Shown in pieces: positions 24,494 through 32,595 of a stretch of 47,132 nucleotides of DNA. Made by a program: the position numbers and the translations under genes. The notes beneath the pieces are model-generated. The model searched no databases. It was not told where the DNA came from and saw only the letters and a program-made list of their open reading frames with translations. Source of the stretch: Aquitalea palustris (lineage in GTDB: Bacteria > Pseudomonadota > Gammaproteobacteria > Burkholderiales > Chromobacteriaceae); the NCBI RefSeq assembly GCF_003693445.1, contig NZ_RFAR01000036.1, forward strand, positions 1 to 47,132, written 5' to 3'. How positions within the stretch are numbered: position 1 is the first letter of the stretch; every line of letters starts with the position of its first letter.

Positions 24494-25422
24494 TACTTGG
24501 CCTCCGCTAGCGCATGTTCGATGCGCTTGATCATCGTGTGCAGGCCATCTACGCCCGGCCGCCAGTTGTTGTTGTGACGAGACCAGCGTTGCCAGTTGCG
24601 GCCTGTGAAGGCATGTGGCTGGTCCGCGCATGTTGGGTAACGGCCAGCGGACACCAATGTCAACCAGGGGTCGCAGAAGAACATGTCTGGAGCCACGTCG
24701 GGATAGCCTGGTGGCAGGATCACCAGCACGTCGGCAGCGGGGTGGCCAAACTTGCCTTGTGGCAGTTGCATTTGCTTGAGAACAACTCCCGTGTGCGGTC
24801 CGTCACTGACGATCTCCACTGTGAAGCCGTGGTTGTCGAGATAGCGCTGGTCGGCCCCAGGCAGGGCCGTCAGACCTTCCGTGGTGTCGCGGATCAGTGT
24901 GATAAAGCGCTCGATGCCCGGCTTGCTGAGATCGACCAAGTCGGCATCTCGGATGAGTATATCCTGGCCACCGCCACGCACCTCGAGGTAGACGTCATAG
25001 GTATCGGCAGGGACGCTAGCCAGCGCCTTCAGGATCTTGCCACTGATGAACGGCTTGCCCCATTCCATTTGACGGTCGTCGATCGTGAACTTGAAGGAGC
25101 GGTCCGTCTGGAAGATGATGAAGCGCTCTGCGCCGCGCTCACGGAGATCGTAAGTCTCGTCAAGACGCAGATCCTCGAATTCGCCGGAGGGCAAGATCGC
25201 ATAGATGCTGTAGTCCGCCACGGGGCGAACTTCGGCGGCCTGCAGGATCTGGCGGCCGGTCGGAACTGGGTCGCTGATATCCAGGTGGCGCTCATTGAGC
25301 TGCTCGTCAGCCACCACAATACGGTAGAGGTGGGCCAGACGGAGGTGGCGACCTTCGCGGATCGCTTCCCCAACATCTTCCAGAGGGATACGGCTGTTAT
25401 CGCTAGGATTTTGAGTTTGCAT
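24493..25422 (-). CDS. Multiubiquitin-E2 fusion protein
   Basis: 309 residues from the ATG at 25422, preceded by AAGG; earlier starts (25446, TTG 25476) lack a good site. Two beta-grasp multiubiquitin modules are visible (about 33-104 and 109-177), each ending in an ERFI-type strand (AERFIIFQT, IERFITLIR). They are followed by an E2/UBC domain of the prokaryotic family E (about 200-309) with LPPGYPDVAPDMFF, RNWQRWSRHN and WRPGVDGL. The usual E2 catalytic cysteine context is not obvious; the serine in WSRHN (S281) occupies a highly conserved patch. Donor and conjugating enzyme are thus on one chain. The UvrD fusion gene lies 93 bases upstream. Confidence 0.85.
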   Translation of the reverse strand: MQTQNPSDNSRIPLEDVGEAIREGRHLRLAHLYRIVVADEQLNERHLDISDPVPTGRQILQAAEVRPVADYSIYAILPSGEFEDLRLDETYDLRERGAERFIIFQTDRSFKFTIDDRQMEWGKPFISGKILKALASVPADTYDVYLEVRGGGQDILIRDADLVDLSKPGIERFITLIRDTTEGLTALPGADQRYLDNHGFTVEIVSDGPHTGVVLKQMQLPQGKFGHPAADVLVILPPGYPDVAPDMFFCDPWLTLVSAGRYPTCADQPHAFTGRNWQRWSRHNNNWRPGVDGLHTMIKRIEHALAEAK

Positions 25423-25515
25423 TGGATTGCCTTTTCTGTCAGCCATCTGCGGGATTGCAGGTTTCTTGGCCTTCAATAAGTCAATCGCAGCTGATTTCCG
25501 AACCGGAAAGCTGAT

Positions 25516-28500
25516 TCAAACTTTTTTTATAGTGATTGCACCTGCCGGTAGTTCACCGCAGATGAAGAAGCTGGGGCACCGTGGGCAAGTGCGTGCTTCT
25601 TCCTTCACGGGAAAGTCGCCAGCGTGGATGCGCCTGACGAGTTCCAGGGCCTTTTCGCTGCGGGTCTTGAGCTTTCGCTCGCTGATCTCCACTGGCAGCG
25701 TTGTTTCGCTGGTCAAGTAGGTGACCTCGACTTGAGCTGTTCCGCCATACGCCCGCATGGTCGCGAGGAGGAGCAGTGTGTACTCGATGTCATCGAAGGC
25801 GTTGGGTCGCGGTTTGCCAGTCTTGACGCGCCGAACGACGATCTGCCCCTTATCGTTTCGTGCAACGCTGTCTGGTTTGACGAGAATTTCACCTTCCGCC
25901 CAACCAAGCGAGATCGGCGCGGCGGGTGCTGGTTTGCCACGGCGATGAGTCTCGACCAGATAGTCTGTAAGCCGACGTGCGATGCGCCGGTAGTCTTCCG
26001 CATAGCCATGGTCGACTGGTCCCCTGGTTTGCCATGCTTGATCGAAGCGGGGGCCGAGTTCGACTTCGTTTGGCATCGTCGTCTCGTGCGTGGCATTCAG
26101 CCAATCGAATACATCCCCGACAACATTATGCATCTTCATGAAGGCCGTCTCAGTACGACGGCCTCCAAGTTTCATGATGTGGGTATAAAGAAATCGGCGT
26201 GGGCATCGTTCGAACAGGTTGACCTTGCTATCGGTCCAGACGGGCTTCTTTTCCCATGCAATCTGTAGGGCGGGCCTTGCTCGCAACCCTGCAAGTCGTG
26301 CCGGTGGAGTTGAAAGCGGAAGCAGATGATGCCGGATGGGGGGGATGAATTTCGAAGGATTACGCGCTCTGCCATCAGACTGAACTGACGATGCATAAAG
26401 AAACAGTCCATCACGGGCACGGGACAGCGCCACGAAGAACAGGCATTCCTCTTCTTCATCGTGCCCGGCCTTGACTGCTTCCAAACCGGTAATTCTGTTG
26501 GGGCTGTGAATGAGGCCATCGGGTGGCACGCAGCGTGGTGTCATGTTGTTGCGTGGTAAGCCAGAGGTCACCATCCCGGGAATGTGCACGGTGTTGAACT
26601 CAAGTCCCTTGCTGGCGTGGATGCTCATCAGACGGACCGCATCGATGTGGTCTGCGGCGCCTGGTAAACGGCCCAATCCGCGGTCTTCCGAAAGCAGGAC
26701 GAGTCGACGAATTCGATCAAGAAGACGCACGCAGGGTACACCGGCGCCAGAGGGTTGTTTACGGCAGAAATTGAGGAATTGCCACAGCGCCAGGCCCTTC
26801 ATCCTGCTGCGTGCATCTCCTGCCAGGTACAGTGTCTTGGCGAGTCCGAGACGATCGATTACCCAAGTGGACAAAATGGCCCAAGGATTGCCAGTGGGGC
26901 TCATCCCTTCGAAAAGCATGGCCACGCGGGCTAGGGTCGCCTTGCTCATCTCGGCGAGTTGCGGTGGCCAGCTTTCGGTACGGCGCCAGTCGAGGGTTGC
27001 AACTTTGTTTTCGCGCAGCTGATCAATGATCTGTACAACATCTTGTAGTGGCAGCTCGTACGTAGGCATCGTGGCCGTCCGTACCAATCCGACGGCATAG
27101 GGGTCGTTCAACATAGAGAGCAAGGCGAGCAGATCCTTGATTTCAGGGCGTTCGAACAGACTCCCAAGGTGCAGTACTGGAATACCCCTGGCTTCGAGGC
27201 CTTCAGCAATTTCGCTCAGGCGGGCGTTGGATGCACAGAGTAATGCCTGTTCGCGAAATGCAGTTCCGGCTTCCTGTTGGCGCTTGATCGTAGCCGCCAC
27301 CGCTGAAATTTCGTCTTCCGTTGAGCCCACCATCCTGAATTCCGGCTTAGTGCCCGAGGCGCCGCGGCAAGCCTCCAAATGCAACGGCAATGATCCGGCT
27401 GATGCCTTCATTGTGGTCGCAAATGCAGCGAAAGTATCAATGATTTCTTGCCGACACCGATAGTTGATGCCCAGTTGAGCGATCTGTGCTCCAGGAAAAT
27501 CCTCAGTGAACTTGGCCATGTTGGTGGCCGATGCTCCGCGGAATCGGTAAATGGATTGCCGCGCATCGCCAACGACCCAAAGATTACGTCCTTCACCCGC
27601 GATGGCTTTGAGAAGGCGTACAGACGATCGGTTGACGTCCTGGTACTCGTCCACGAGCACATGTTTGTGCCTTGTGCGCAAAGCCCCCCTTACTTCAGCA
27701 TCGGTTTCGACCAAGCGCACAGGTTGCGCAACCAGATCGCCGAAGTCTAACAATTGCTTTTCTGTCATCAGGCGCTCGTAGGTCTCATAGACCAAGGCGA
27801 CTTCCATGCACTTCTCGGCGCTTTTTATCGCGGCTGCGTCGGTGCCGGCCCTCAGTGCCATCGATTGTGCCAAGGCCCGATAGCCGGCCGCATCGATGAC
27901 TTCGTCCTTGGCGCGCGAAATCGCACTGAGCATGTCACTGAGGTCAAGCGTGGGATCCCACAAGTTTCGATAGTGGTGCAGCGATAGCCGCGGCAGCTCG
28001 TCTTCAAGCAGTTCAATGCTTTCGGATCGATCGATGAGCCGCGGGTTGGCGGGGAGCCCGAGCTTGTCGTGAAAGCGGCGAACGATATCCTGACCGAATG
28101 CGTGAAACGTACCGATCCACATCGCTACTGCTGCTTTGGGGTTTCGCGCGGCGAGCCGCTCACTTAATTCGTTCGCAGCCTTGTTGGAGAACGTGAGCAC
28201 AAGAATGGACATCGGGTCCACTCCCTCGGCTAGAAGATTCTCGATGCGCTGCACCAGAGTTCTGGTCTTGCCCGTACCTGGGCCGGCCTGCAACTGGAAT
28301 GCAGTGCCGCGATGATTGGCTGCTAAAACCTGGGTAGGATCGGTAGTCAACGCAGGAACTGCTGCAGTTGCCTCTGCAGCTGGCGGTATCTCGCTCGGCA
28401 AGAGTAGTGCATCCAGTAGCTGTTGCTGAACTACTTGCAGGGGTGCTCCAAGGCGTGTAGCGATGTCGGTGGAAGAGCAACCGTTGTCAATGTGATGACG

Positions 28501-28941
28501 CCGTACCGCTGAACGTGGCAGCAAGAGTTCGCGTGCGAACAGATCCATGCGGATTTCCCGGCGTTCCCTGGCGCCATAGTCGAGCACACGTTCTACGCCG
28601 ACCGGCGCATCTTCGGCTGAACGGTCCGGTTCGACTTCCTCCGTCACGATATCCTCTGCGCTGTCTTCCAAGACAAAATGTCCAAGTTCATGCGCGATTA
28701 GGAAGGCGCGGTCAAATGCCGAGCCGATGTCTTCATACAGGATGCACCCGGCTTGGTTGTCGAGTACCGCGCGTCCACCTTTCAGGGCTGAGTCACCTGG
28801 TGGCAAAGCATATATATCAAAGTCTCGTCGAGCGGCTTCGTGGCTGACGAGTTCAAGCGAGTTCCATGGATCGGCACCTGCTGCGACCGCCGCTTGATGG
28901 ATGCGTTCTGCTTCATTTCTTGCGGCTTCGGTCGCGTCCAT
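25516..28941 (-). CDS. M78 peptidase-UvrD helicase-PD-(D/E)XK-like fusion
   Basis: 1141 residues. An ImmA/IrrE-type metallopeptidase (M78) occupies about 1-180, with the zinc motif HELGH at 84-88. A UvrD/Rep superfamily 1 helicase follows, with Walker A GPGTGKT at 220-226, DEYQDVNRS (motif II), GDARQSIYRFRGA (motif III) and later motifs including HASKGLEF. The C-terminal part resembles an AddB/Cas4-type nuclease with C1119, C1122 and C1128. However, the catalytic Asp of the DxK motif is replaced by Arg (RRVKTGK, R1038/K1040), so nuclease activity is doubtful. M78 domains cleave partner regulators, and the gene directly upstream encodes an HTH protein, a likely substrate. It starts two bases after that gene's stop. 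Confidence 0.88.
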   Translation of the reverse strand: MDATEAARNEAERIHQAAVAAGADPWNSLELVSHEAARRDFDIYALPPGDSALKGGRAVLDNQAGCILYEDIGSAFDRAFLIAHELGHFVLEDSAEDIVTEEVEPDRSAEDAPVGVERVLDYGARERREIRMDLFARELLLPRSAVRRHHIDNGCSSTDIATRLGAPLQVVQQQLLDALLLPSEIPPAAEATAAVPALTTDPTQVLAANHRGTAFQLQAGPGTGKTRTLVQRIENLLAEGVDPMSILVLTFSNKAANELSERLAARNPKAAVAMWIGTFHAFGQDIVRRFHDKLGLPANPRLIDRSESIELLEDELPRLSLHHYRNLWDPTLDLSDMLSAISRAKDEVIDAAGYRALAQSMALRAGTDAAAIKSAEKCMEVALVYETYERLMTEKQLLDFGDLVAQPVRLVETDAEVRGALRTRHKHVLVDEYQDVNRSSVRLLKAIAGEGRNLWVVGDARQSIYRFRGASATNMAKFTEDFPGAQIAQLGINYRCRQEIIDTFAAFATTMKASAGSLPLHLEACRGASGTKPEFRMVGSTEDEISAVAATIKRQQEAGTAFREQALLCASNARLSEIAEGLEARGIPVLHLGSLFERPEIKDLLALLSMLNDPYAVGLVRTATMPTYELPLQDVVQIIDQLRENKVATLDWRRTESWPPQLAEMSKATLARVAMLFEGMSPTGNPWAILSTWVIDRLGLAKTLYLAGDARSRMKGLALWQFLNFCRKQPSGAGVPCVRLLDRIRRLVLLSEDRGLGRLPGAADHIDAVRLMSIHASKGLEFNTVHIPGMVTSGLPRNNMTPRCVPPDGLIHSPNRITGLEAVKAGHDEEEECLFFVALSRARDGLFLYASSVQSDGRARNPSKFIPPIRHHLLPLSTPPARLAGLRARPALQIAWEKKPVWTDSKVNLFERCPRRFLYTHIMKLGGRRTETAFMKMHNVVGDVFDWLNATHETTMPNEVELGPRFDQAWQTRGPVDHGYAEDYRRIARRLTDYLVETHRRGKPAPAAPISLGWAEGEILVKPDSVARNDKGQIVVRRVKTGKPRPNAFDDIEYTLLLLATMRAYGGTAQVEVTYLTSETTLPVEISERKLKTRSEKALELVRRIHAGDFPVKEEARTCPRCPSFFICGELPAGAITIKKV

Positions 28942-28943
28942 GA

Positions 28944-29537
28944 CTAGTCCCTCATTGCCTTCAGCGCTTCTTGTTGGGTTGGCTGGAGCTGGGAAGTTTC
29001 GACAGCCTGTTCGAACGATATCTGAGGGGCCACCTTGGGCTTCACATCTGATCGGAAACTCAGGCTGGACACCATTGCAGGTGGGCTATGTAGATAGGCT
29101 GACACCGCTTCAGCGGTCGCACCAAGTTCGACGGCCAACCGTTGAATGAAACGCCAGGGAATGGTGGTTGCATCAATCGCCCGCTCGCGCACGCGAATCA
29201 AGAATAAATTGCTGATATCCAGCTTCTTGGCTATTGCCTTGAAGGTGGTGGGGGGCAACTGAGCAAAGGGGTTAGTGATAGGGGTGCTTTGTGCTGATTT
29301 CATGGCTACCTGGAACTGTTGCCAAGCCTGCTCGACCACCTGCTCAGATGAAATCTGCACGTCTTCGCTGGCCCATAATGCATCCATCATCAGTTCAATC
29401 GAGCAGTCAACGAGGGCCTGCGCATGTTCCGGGTACTGGTCTAAGTAATACTCCAATGTTGCACGGTCATGCGTAGGCTCTATTGAAAACGCAAGGAGAA
29501 TTTCTTCTTCGTCGAATCTGGAATGTTCAGTGCTCAT
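28944..29537 (-). CDS. Xre-like HTH partner protein
   Basis: 197 residues. The N-terminal part contains LEYYLDQYPEHAQALVDCSIE, a helical segment often found in proteins paired with sigma-like factors. The middle has a degenerate helix-turn-helix (about 95-150: FKAIAKKLDISNLFLIRVRER and IPWRFIQRLAVELGATAEAV), as in Xre regulators paired with ImmA/IrrE peptidases. It overlaps the sigma-like gene by ATGA and precedes the M78-UvrD gene by two bases. It may be an anti-sigma or repressor destroyed by the M78 domain; that role is inferred from context. Confidence 0.65.
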   Translation of the reverse strand: MSTEHSRFDEEEILLAFSIEPTHDRATLEYYLDQYPEHAQALVDCSIELMMDALWASEDVQISSEQVVEQAWQQFQVAMKSAQSTPITNPFAQLPPTTFKAIAKKLDISNLFLIRVRERAIDATTIPWRFIQRLAVELGATAEAVSAYLHSPPAMVSSLSFRSDVKPKVAPQISFEQAVETSQLQPTQQEALKAMRD

Positions 29538-30325
29538 ATTTCAGCCTCCTGTTCAAGAACGGCCTTGAGAGCTTTACAGGCCCGATCACGACGGTTGCGA
29601 ACCGTCCTTTCGTCGCATTGGAGAATGCGTGCAATTGTCATGACATCTCTTTCCTTGGCATCGATCGGAATCCCCTGTAAGAGGAGACCGATAACTTGCT
29701 TTTGATCCTGGGGTAGACGATCAATCGCAGAGAAAAGCACCAACCGGAAAGCGGGGTCGTCAATTTTTTTCGGATCACCACTCATAAATTCCACGAATGC
29801 AGCTTCGACTTCCGCTGAAATCGCAGGACCATCATCATCTTCGCTCCCCAACGGGACCGTCTTGATCTTGCAAGTCGCGGGTCCGATCTTGCGCAGTACG
29901 GAAGTTCGAAGTCCAACCATCGCCTTGTCAAAACGGATTTCGTAGAAATCTAGAAGGCCAGGATGTGTGTTGCAGTCCTTGGTGAGCAGGACGATGAAGC
30001 GACTGCGAATCTCATCGCGAATTTCTGCGGCACCATCCATCCGAGCGTCAGGAATCGCCGAATGCAGTGACTGATCAACACGCTTCAGAAGTATCCGAAA
30101 AATTTTCTCGAAATGCCCCTGTTCGCCAGCCACCCAAGCTCGTCGCAGAAAATACAGCACAGCCTCCGTTGGGACATACGTCGGGCGCTTCCTCGATACG
30201 CCATCGAACTGTGCAAGTCGTGTCGCTACATCAACGGCTTCAAGCTTTTCGATCCAAGCCTCAATTTCAGGTGGCCGCTGGTAGGGCATACCATCTTTGT
30301 CCTTGCGTTTGAGTGCTACAGGCAT
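29534..30325 (-). CDS. Sigma-70-like DNA-binding protein
   Basis: 263 residues from the ATG at 30325, which has GGAGG 6 bases upstream; the open frame continues far upstream into ietS but without support. The C-terminal 60 residues are a sigma region 4-type helix-turn-helix (IDRLPQDQKQVIGLLLQG... MTIARILQCDERTVRNRRDR). The N-terminal part has a plausible region 2-like helical segment (IRDEIRSRFIVLLTKDCN). Probably a dedicated transcription factor for this operon, acting with the HTH partner encoded next. It starts 50 bases after the subtilase stop. Confidence 0.7.
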   Translation of the reverse strand: MPVALKRKDKDGMPYQRPPEIEAWIEKLEAVDVATRLAQFDGVSRKRPTYVPTEAVLYFLRRAWVAGEQGHFEKIFRILLKRVDQSLHSAIPDARMDGAAEIRDEIRSRFIVLLTKDCNTHPGLLDFYEIRFDKAMVGLRTSVLRKIGPATCKIKTVPLGSEDDDGPAISAEVEAAFVEFMSGDPKKIDDPAFRLVLFSAIDRLPQDQKQVIGLLLQGIPIDAKERDVMTIARILQCDERTVRNRRDRACKALKAVLEQEAEI

Positions 30326-30375
30326 CTCTGCCTCCAGTGTTTTTGTTTGATAGTTCAGTGGTGGTCCTGGTTGCT

Positions 30376-32595
30376 TCACCGGATGCGGATCGGCAGTGAT
30401 ACTTGCGGCTGGATCGGTACCAGGGTCTTCGCGTAGGCGCGCAGGATCTCGTTGTAGAGGTCGGCATGCTTGGGGGCTTCGACCGTGATGATCAGTGCGT
30501 AGCGGATCTTCTCGGCACCGGTTGCGCTGTGGCCGGCTTCGCGCGCGTTGTAGTGGATGTCGAAGACCGGGTTCTTGAGGGTACTGCCGCGCATGTTCTT
30601 CGCGCTGTGCAATACCGTTTCCCATTTGCCCATGTCGGAGCGTCGTTCTTCCTCCGTTGCGTACTTCTTCATGTCGAAGAAGCTCTTGGTGTCGGCGTTG
30701 GCCTTGCCCTCTTTGATCTTCTCGTCGCTGGGGCGGAATACGACCTCCAGGCCGGCACGCGTGTACGCGGCGGCATCCTGCGGATCCGTCGGTGAGGCAT
30801 AGCAGAAGGTGGCCTTGAGGCGAACGCTGCCGTTCAGGCCCCCGACGGGCAGCGGCAGTGATGCACGCAGATATTTACCCGGTTTCAGTTCTCCCTGGTA
30901 GACCACACGCGCAACACCCTCCGGGCAAGTGATGATGCTCATCAAGTCTTCGGGCACCTTGCCCCAGCCTACCTCTAGCTTGTCATGTGTCGCGGCGTCC
31001 GCGGCGTGGACCAGCAGCGCTTTAATCGCCAGCGGCGACAGCTCCGCCCCAAGGATGGCGCGAATACCGACAGCGTTGCGCAACAGGTAAGGGGACGCGA
31101 AGCTCGTGCCCAACTGAGGTGATAGAGTCGCTTTCTTACCCGGCGACAGCACATGGAAATAATTGCCCGCATTGCCGCCGAATGCCATCAGATCTGGCTT
31201 GACCACTCCAGGGCTGCGGCCGGGGCCGACTGCGCTGTATGGCGCACGCGCCCAATTCGCCTCGGTGTCGCTGGCTGCACCGACTGCCAGTGCATTGACG
31301 CAGTCCGAGGGTACTTGCACGCGGGCATTGCCGGAGGCGCGGTCCATCTGGCCATTGTTGCCAACTGCCACGGTCATCAAGGTGTCACCGTCGCTCAGTA
31401 GATCATCGATGACCGACGTCCAGGCATGCACGTCGGTGTCTTCGATTGGCAGATCGGGACCCAGACTGAGATTGACGAACTGGTATTGGCGCGACAACAA
31501 GACCTGTTCGACGAATCCCAGGGTCCGGTACAACTCCAGCGGGTCTTCGATGTCAGCATCCTTGTCGAGCACGCGCAGGTGATCAACGTAGGCAAAAGGG
31601 CGAGAGGCAGTGCCGTTAGGCTGAATGGGGCCGAACAGGAATGCGGAACTGACAGCCAAGCCATGCTCCAGGCCTGCAGGATCGTCCTGCGCGTCTTCGT
31701 CTAGGATGCGGTACGAGCGCAGCCACGGGCCGATTGCGTGTTGTTTGGGCAAGCCACCGTCGAGGATGGCGACCTTGGGTTCCGACGACAGCGGCTGCTC
31801 GGTCGGCAGGTTGCAGCCGACCGATACTTCGCCTGTGCGGTGCACTGGCCGCATACCGCGCAGCTTGGGAACGGGTCGGATGATTCGCACGAACACGAAT
31901 TCGGCCAGACTTTCGATGTGATCGTGCTTGCCTTCGACGGGTACAAACCACAAGTTTCCCGCTGTGAAGCCAAGGTCGGCATGAACTTTAACGCCGACCT
32001 CCTTGGAGTACCTCACGAAGGCCTGCTGCACGAACAGGCGGTTTTCATCAGGCAATAGATGAAGGCCAACCTCGAAGAATCGATCCTTCGTGCTGCAGTA
32101 GTCGGCAATGCGCTCTTGAGGTGTGAATGCCGAAAACTGCTCAATATGCGCCAAGTCTAGCGCCTCGTCGGATTCAGGCTCGATCTGCTGGGTCCAGTCG
32201 TTGAGGTGGCGAAACGCCTGACGCTTGCCGACGACGAACAACTCTGTTGTCGTGGATTCTTGTGGTGGCCCCTTCTTGGTCCAGCCTTCAGGCATTACCT
32301 TCACGGTACGACTGCCGACTGATGCCAGACCGACGGTGCGAAGCATTGCCACCGGGAAGAACGACCGGGCGATATAGCTGGGATTCATCGTTAGGCGAGC
32401 CACGCCAAAGTCGCCGGGGCAGGCGTGTGATGGCAGCGCATCGAGTGCAGTGGCGGTTGCCGTGAACTGAGGTATCAACCGTTGCATTGCTTGCCCAAGC
32501 GTGTACACCTCGGCCTTGCCCGGCATGCGTTTTGGTCCCTTGATGTCGTGGGTCAGCAGCTCGCCGCGCCCGATCAGAAAATTGGTTTGGCTCAT
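30376..32595 (-). CDS. ietS: IetS-like subtilisin-family serine protease
   Basis: 739 residues. A large N-terminal domain precedes an S8 subtilase core with D279 (VAILDGG), H311 (GLEHGLAV), the oxyanion Asn in GNNG (about 413) and S498 (GTSFASPY): a complete triad. There is no signal peptide, so it acts in the cytoplasm. The C-terminal ~200 residues are beta-rich. Paired with an AAA+ ATPase gene, this is the IetAS architecture, a two-gene anti-phage system in which the ATPase probably controls the protease. Its ATG overlaps the ATPase stop (ATGA). All residues look intact. Confidence 0.88.
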   Translation of the reverse strand: MSQTNFLIGRGELLTHDIKGPKRMPGKAEVYTLGQAMQRLIPQFTATATALDALPSHACPGDFGVARLTMNPSYIARSFFPVAMLRTVGLASVGSRTVKVMPEGWTKKGPPQESTTTELFVVGKRQAFRHLNDWTQQIEPESDEALDLAHIEQFSAFTPQERIADYCSTKDRFFEVGLHLLPDENRLFVQQAFVRYSKEVGVKVHADLGFTAGNLWFVPVEGKHDHIESLAEFVFVRIIRPVPKLRGMRPVHRTGEVSVGCNLPTEQPLSSEPKVAILDGGLPKQHAIGPWLRSYRILDEDAQDDPAGLEHGLAVSSAFLFGPIQPNGTASRPFAYVDHLRVLDKDADIEDPLELYRTLGFVEQVLLSRQYQFVNLSLGPDLPIEDTDVHAWTSVIDDLLSDGDTLMTVAVGNNGQMDRASGNARVQVPSDCVNALAVGAASDTEANWARAPYSAVGPGRSPGVVKPDLMAFGGNAGNYFHVLSPGKKATLSPQLGTSFASPYLLRNAVGIRAILGAELSPLAIKALLVHAADAATHDKLEVGWGKVPEDLMSIITCPEGVARVVYQGELKPGKYLRASLPLPVGGLNGSVRLKATFCYASPTDPQDAAAYTRAGLEVVFRPSDEKIKEGKANADTKSFFDMKKYATEEERRSDMGKWETVLHSAKNMRGSTLKNPVFDIHYNAREAGHSATGAEKIRYALIITVEAPKHADLYNEILRAYAKTLVPIQPQVSLPIRIR

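Noticed and set aside
24514-25479. A 321-codon frame antisense to the multiubiquitin-E2 gene
   Set aside because: Fully inside a gene with clear beta-grasp and E2 domains; no domain of its own.
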